Under the pieces are notes generated by a model, which saw only the letters and a list, made by a program, of their open reading frames with translations, ran no database searches and was not told the DNA's origin. A stretch of 64,000 nucleotides of DNA, from the NCBI RefSeq assembly GCF_052030545.1, contig NZ_JBPDIH010000009.1, positions 103,780 through 167,779 on the forward strand. Direction: 5' to 3'. The DNA is from CANMXU01 sp052030545 (GTDB lineage Bacteria; Pseudomonadota; Gammaproteobacteria; Enterobacterales; Alteromonadaceae). Of the stretch, positions 60,745 through 64,000 are shown in pieces (the stretch's first letter is position 1; each line of letters begins with the position of its first letter). Both the position numbers and the translations under genes were made by a program.

Positions 60745-61971
60745 ATGGCTTTAGCAGCGAAAAAGAAAATCAAAAAAGTAGTACTAGCGTACTCAGGCGG
60801 ATTAGACACATCAGCGATCATTCCATGGTTAAAAGAAAACTATGAAGGTTGTGAAGTTGTTGCCTTTTGTGCCGATGTTGGTCAAGGCGAAGAAGAGCTT
60901 GAAGGCATTAAAGAAAAAGCCATTGCCTCAGGTGCATCTGAATGTCACGTGGTTGACTTAAAAGAAGAATACGTAAAAGACTACATTTACCCAATTTTAA
61001 AAACCGGTGCCGTTTACGAAGGTCAATACCTACTAGGTACGTCAATGGCGCGCCCTGTTATTGCTAAAGCACATGTTGAAGTTGCGCTTAAAGTAGGTGC
61101 TGACGCGGTATGTCACGGTTGTACTGGTAAAGGTAACGACCAAGTACGTTTTGAAGCTTGTTTTGCTGCCTTAGCACCGGAGCTTACTGTTATTGCGCCA
61201 TGGCGTGAGTGGGACATGGTTTCTCGTGAAGACCTATTAAACTATCTTGCTGAGCGTGATATTCCATGTTCTGCATCATTAACTAAAATCTACAGCCGTG
61301 ACGCTAACGCATGGCACATTTCACACGAAGGTGGCGAGTTAGAAGACCCTTGGTGTGAGCCGTCTAAAGAAGTGTGGACGATGACTGTCGATCCAATGGA
61401 CGCACCAGACGAAGCACAACGTGTGCAATTAAGCTTTAAAGACGGTGAGCTAGTATCAGTTGACGGTAAAGAGCTTTCAGCATACGAAGCACTGATGTAC
61501 TTGAACGCACAAGGTGCGGCACATGGTGTTGGTCGTATTGATATCGTTGAAAACCGTTTAGTGGGTATGAAGTCTCGTGGTTGTTACGAAACCCCAGGCG
61601 GCACTATTTTAATGGCGGCTTATAAAGGCTTAGAAACACTTATTTTAGATAAAGAGTCGTTAAAATACCGTGAGTCAATTGGTCTTGAATTCTCACACGT
61701 TATTTATGACGGTCGTTGGTTCACACCACTAGCAAAAGCACAACTTGCAGGTGCCGCCTCTTTTGCTGAGCAATTAACCGGTGATGTTGTTGTTAAGCTT
61801 TACAAAGGTACTGCGCAGGTTACCCAACGTCGCTCTCCTAACTCGTTATACTCTGAAGAGTTCGCGACATTTGGCGCAGACGATGTTTACGACCAAAAAC
61901 ATGCTGAAGGTTTTATCCGTTTATTCAGTCTTTCTAGCCGTATCACTGCTCTTTCTCAGAAGGAGAAGTAA
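60745..61971 (+). CDS. argG: Argininosuccinate synthase
   Basis: 408 residues. P-loop-like N-type ATP pyrophosphatase motif AYSGGLDTSAII (about 14-25), GCTGKGNDQVRFE near 120 and RRSPNSLYSEE near 366. Joins citrulline and aspartate. ATG 60745 follows AAGGA by 8 bases; 60712 is an alternative in-frame ATG that would add 11 residues. Two bases separate the stop from the argH start. Confidence 0.96.
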   Translation: MALAAKKKIKKVVLAYSGGLDTSAIIPWLKENYEGCEVVAFCADVGQGEEELEGIKEKAIASGASECHVVDLKEEYVKDYIYPILKTGAVYEGQYLLGTSMARPVIAKAHVEVALKVGADAVCHGCTGKGNDQVRFEACFAALAPELTVIAPWREWDMVSREDLLNYLAERDIPCSASLTKIYSRDANAWHISHEGGELEDPWCEPSKEVWTMTVDPMDAPDEAQRVQLSFKDGELVSVDGKELSAYEALMYLNAQGAAHGVGRIDIVENRLVGMKSRGCYETPGGTILMAAYKGLETLILDKESLKYRESIGLEFSHVIYDGRWFTPLAKAQLAGAASFAEQLTGDVVVKLYKGTAQVTQRRSPNSLYSEEFATFGADDVYDQKHAEGFIRLFSLSSRITALSQKEK

Positions 61972-61973
61972 TC

Positions 61974-63914
61974 ATGGCATTATGGGGCGGCCGTTTTAAA
62001 GGCGAAGCAAGCGTACAGTTTAAGAAATTCAATGACTCACTGCCGGTAGATTACCGCATGGCCGTGCAAGACATTGTCGGTTCAATTGCTTGGGCTGGTG
62101 CTATTCATAGTGTAGGCGTATTAACGGCAGATGAGCATACCCGTTTAGTGGCAGCATTAAATGAGCTAAAAGCATCAGTTGAAGAAAATCCAAAGCAAAT
62201 TTTATTATCAGACGCGGAAGATATTCACAGCTGGGTTGAAGGCAAACTTATTGAAGCCACTGGCGATTTAGGTAAAAAGCTGCACACCGGCCGTAGCCGT
62301 AATGACCAAGTAGCAACCGATTTAAAATTATGGTGTAAAGAAACTGGCGGTGAATTATTACTGGCGTTAGTGAACTTACAACAAGCGATGATGGATTTGG
62401 CAGAGCGTGAAAAAGACACGGTGCTGCCAGGTTATACCCATTTACAACGCGCACAACCGGTGACTTTTGGTCACTGGTGTTTAGCTTATGTTGAAATGTT
62501 TAACCGTGATATTGGCCGTTTAAAAGACGCACTTTACCGCGCAGATACTTCGCCATTAGGCTCAGGTGCTTTAGCTGGTACGGCGTATCCGATTGATCGT
62601 GACTTATTAGCGCAAAACTTAGGTTTTCGCTGTGCAACGTTAAACAGCTTAGATGCGGTATCTGATCGTGATCACGTGATTGAGTTTTTATCAACGGCGA
62701 GCATTTCAATGATGCACATGTCGCGTTTTGCTGAAGATTTAATTTTTTACAACTCAGGTGAAGCCGGTTTTGTTGAAATGAGCGATTTAGTCAGCTCAGG
62801 CTCGTCATTAATGCCGCAAAAGAAAAACCCAGATGCGTGTGAATTAATTCGCGGTAAAGCGGGCCGTGTTATGGGCTCACTTACTGGCATGATGGTAACG
62901 ATGAAAGCTTTACCATTAGCTTATAACAAAGACATGCAAGAAGACAAAGAAGGTTTATTTGACGCGCTTGATACTTGGTTAGAAGTGATGGAAATGGCGG
63001 TATTAGTGGCCGACGGTTTAAAAGTAAATCGTTCTCGTACTTTAGCTGCTGCACAGCAAGGTTATTCAAATGCGACTGAATTAGCCGATTACTTAGTAGC
63101 GAAAGATATTCCATTTCGTGAAGCGCATCACATTGTTGGTGAAGCGGTATTGGCAGCAATTGACGCCGGTCATGCCCTAGAAGATTTCACCCTTGCGCAA
63201 TTACAAGAATTTAGCGATAAAATTGAAAACGATGTTTATCAGTATTTATCAATTGAGTCATGTTTAGACAAACGTGAAGCGATTGGTGGTACTTCGCGTG
63301 TTCAAGTGCAAAAAGCGATTGATAATATGCAGTCAGGTGAAAACGATACCTTAAGCGCACAAGTGATTGGCGCACCGGGTAAAGTGCAAATTCAGCATGC
63401 GTTAAAGCAAGTGAAACAACGTTTGAATGCACAACGCGCGGCGGCGTTATCTGTTCGTCGTGCTCGTATGTCAGATGTTGATAAAATTCACCAACTTGTT
63501 GCCTACTGGGCTGATAAAGGTGAAATTCTGCCGCGCAGCCGTGACAATATCATTCATGATATTCAAAACTTTGTGGTTGCTGAAATTGACGGTCAAGTCG
63601 TGGGTAGTGCTTCGCTTTATATCTACCAAACCGGCTTAGCGGAAATTCGCTCAATTGTCGTTGATGAAGCTTTCCATGGCCAAGGTCAAGGCCAAGCCAT
63701 GGTACAATACTTGTTAGAGTTCGCGCATGAAATTGAACTTCAACAAATTATTGTATTAACATACGTACCTGATTACTTTAGTAAACTTGGTTTTGCTTCA
63801 ATTGAGAAAAGCAGCTTAGCTGATAATATTATTGAAGACAGTGAGCAAAGCCCGCATAAAAACCCAGAAGATGAAATTGCGATGGAATACATAGTTGATC
63901 GTAGCAGTAAATAA
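61974..63914 (+). CDS. argH: Argininosuccinate lyase fused to N-acetyltransferase domain, ArgH(A)
   Basis: 646 residues. Residues 1-460 are argininosuccinate lyase, with TGRSRNDQVATD near 104 and the fumarase-family signature GSSLMPQKKNPD near 278. A GNAT acetyltransferase of about 170 residues follows: VRRARMSDVDKIHQLV about 490, AEIRSIVVDEAFHGQGQGQAMVQYL about 560 (listed in parts: AEIRSIVVDEAF and HGQGQGQAMVQYL). This fusion is known in Moritella, Vibrio and relatives, where the acetyltransferase is N-acetylglutamate synthase (ArgA). It explains why no separate argA is seen here. AAGGAGAAG lies at the ribosome-site distance. Bifunctional first and last steps of the pathway. Confidence 0.95.
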   Translation: MALWGGRFKGEASVQFKKFNDSLPVDYRMAVQDIVGSIAWAGAIHSVGVLTADEHTRLVAALNELKASVEENPKQILLSDAEDIHSWVEGKLIEATGDLGKKLHTGRSRNDQVATDLKLWCKETGGELLLALVNLQQAMMDLAEREKDTVLPGYTHLQRAQPVTFGHWCLAYVEMFNRDIGRLKDALYRADTSPLGSGALAGTAYPIDRDLLAQNLGFRCATLNSLDAVSDRDHVIEFLSTASISMMHMSRFAEDLIFYNSGEAGFVEMSDLVSSGSSLMPQKKNPDACELIRGKAGRVMGSLTGMMVTMKALPLAYNKDMQEDKEGLFDALDTWLEVMEMAVLVADGLKVNRSRTLAAAQQGYSNATELADYLVAKDIPFREAHHIVGEAVLAAIDAGHALEDFTLAQLQEFSDKIENDVYQYLSIESCLDKREAIGGTSRVQVQKAIDNMQSGENDTLSAQVIGAPGKVQIQHALKQVKQRLNAQRAAALSVRRARMSDVDKIHQLVAYWADKGEILPRSRDNIIHDIQNFVVAEIDGQVVGSASLYIYQTGLAEIRSIVVDEAFHGQGQGQAMVQYLLEFAHEIELQQIIVLTYVPDYFSKLGFASIEKSSLADNIIEDSEQSPHKNPEDEIAMEYIVDRSSK

Positions 63915-63923
63915 GTTTTAATC

Positions 63924-64000
63924 AGCTAGAAGCTAGAAGCTAGAAGCTAGAAGCTAGAAGCTAGAAGCTAGAAGCTAGAAGCTAGAAGCTAGAAGCTAGA
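63924..64000. repeat. AGCTAGA heptanucleotide tandem repeat, 11 units, continues past window end
   Basis: Exactly 77 bases of perfect 7-base unit, starting 10 bases after the argH stop. The true length is unknown. Translation of any frame gives a simple repeat, with TAG stops in one frame. Similar AGCT/AAGC-rich microrepeats occur after ilvA at 11270-11310. Confidence 0.95.

Noticed and set aside
63924..64000. Heptanucleotide array as CRISPR or coding repeat
   Set aside because: The unit is 7 bases without spacers, and it follows the argH stop.

Overview
The window is a 64-kb piece of a gammaproteobacterial chromosome. Marine Alteromonadales, probably the Colwelliaceae (Colwellia/Thalassotalea type), fit best. 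This is inferred from A+T-rich sequence, the ilvG-M-D-A, metJ/metBL and argE/argCBFG-H layouts, an argH gene fused to an acetyltransferase, and a TonB receptor with glycoside hydrolases for starch. I see no rRNA, tRNA, CRISPR array, prophage or transposase gene.

Layout. 1-2.6 kb: a dihaem oxidoreductase (cut by the window edge) and an imelysin lipoprotein, with a Fur-like site upstream. 2.8-5.3 kb: a membrane fatty-acid hydroxylase-type protein and comM. 5.5-11.3 kb: branched-chain amino acid operon with a leader peptide and attenuator (ilvL-G-M-D-A, no ilvE). 11.5-17.2 kb: a patchwork of small genes (cyclophilin lipoprotein, GNAT, two bacterial PH-domain membrane proteins, two small lipoproteins, a VOC protein) separated by intergenic repeats. 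17.4-22.5 kb: recQ, two diguanylate cyclases (CZB-GGDEF like DgcZ, and GAF-GGDEF) and a YhcC-type radical SAM protein. 22.8-28.1 kb: three exported proteins on the minus strand: an unknown, an alpha/beta hydrolase with a beta-helix-like tail, and a double-protease-domain HtrA relative. 28.3-41.0 kb: an alpha-glucan locus with two pullulanase-type GH13 lipoproteins, a TonB-dependent receptor and a GH97 alpha-glucosidase. It is read divergently from a region with three near-identical TACGTA-centred operators. 41.1-45.4 kb: SapC-family protein, a long coiled-coil protein, YjaG and two small unknowns. 45.5-50.2 kb: rsmD, ftsY-ftsE-ftsX and rpoH. 50.3-54.5 kb: metJ facing metB-metL across MetJ operators. 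54.7-56.2 kb: an unrecognised protein with a degenerate HD-like stretch. 56.2-63.9 kb: argE facing argC-B-F-G-H(A).

How it works together. The ilv, met and arg blocks are biosynthetic units. Visible control elements are an attenuator for ilv and MetJ boxes for met; the arg operators are only tentative. The glucan locus can be read as a pathway: surface lipoprotein pullulanases debranch alpha-glucans, the TonB receptor imports oligosaccharides, and GH97 releases glucose in the periplasm.

The most striking non-coding feature is a dispersed perfect palindrome (core TCGGTGACA, four variable bases, TGTCACCGA, flanked by A-runs and T-runs). It occurs six times, always downstream of a transcription unit and in an orientation that could terminate it. 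Three copies sit next to a second repeat family (the GTCGAAGG/CTTCGACAAGCTCAG type). No clearly new multi-gene system was demonstrated. The best leads are this repeat family, the three-gene exported cluster with the hydrolase/beta-helix fusion, the degenerate HD-like protein, and an OTCase with altered active-site motifs.
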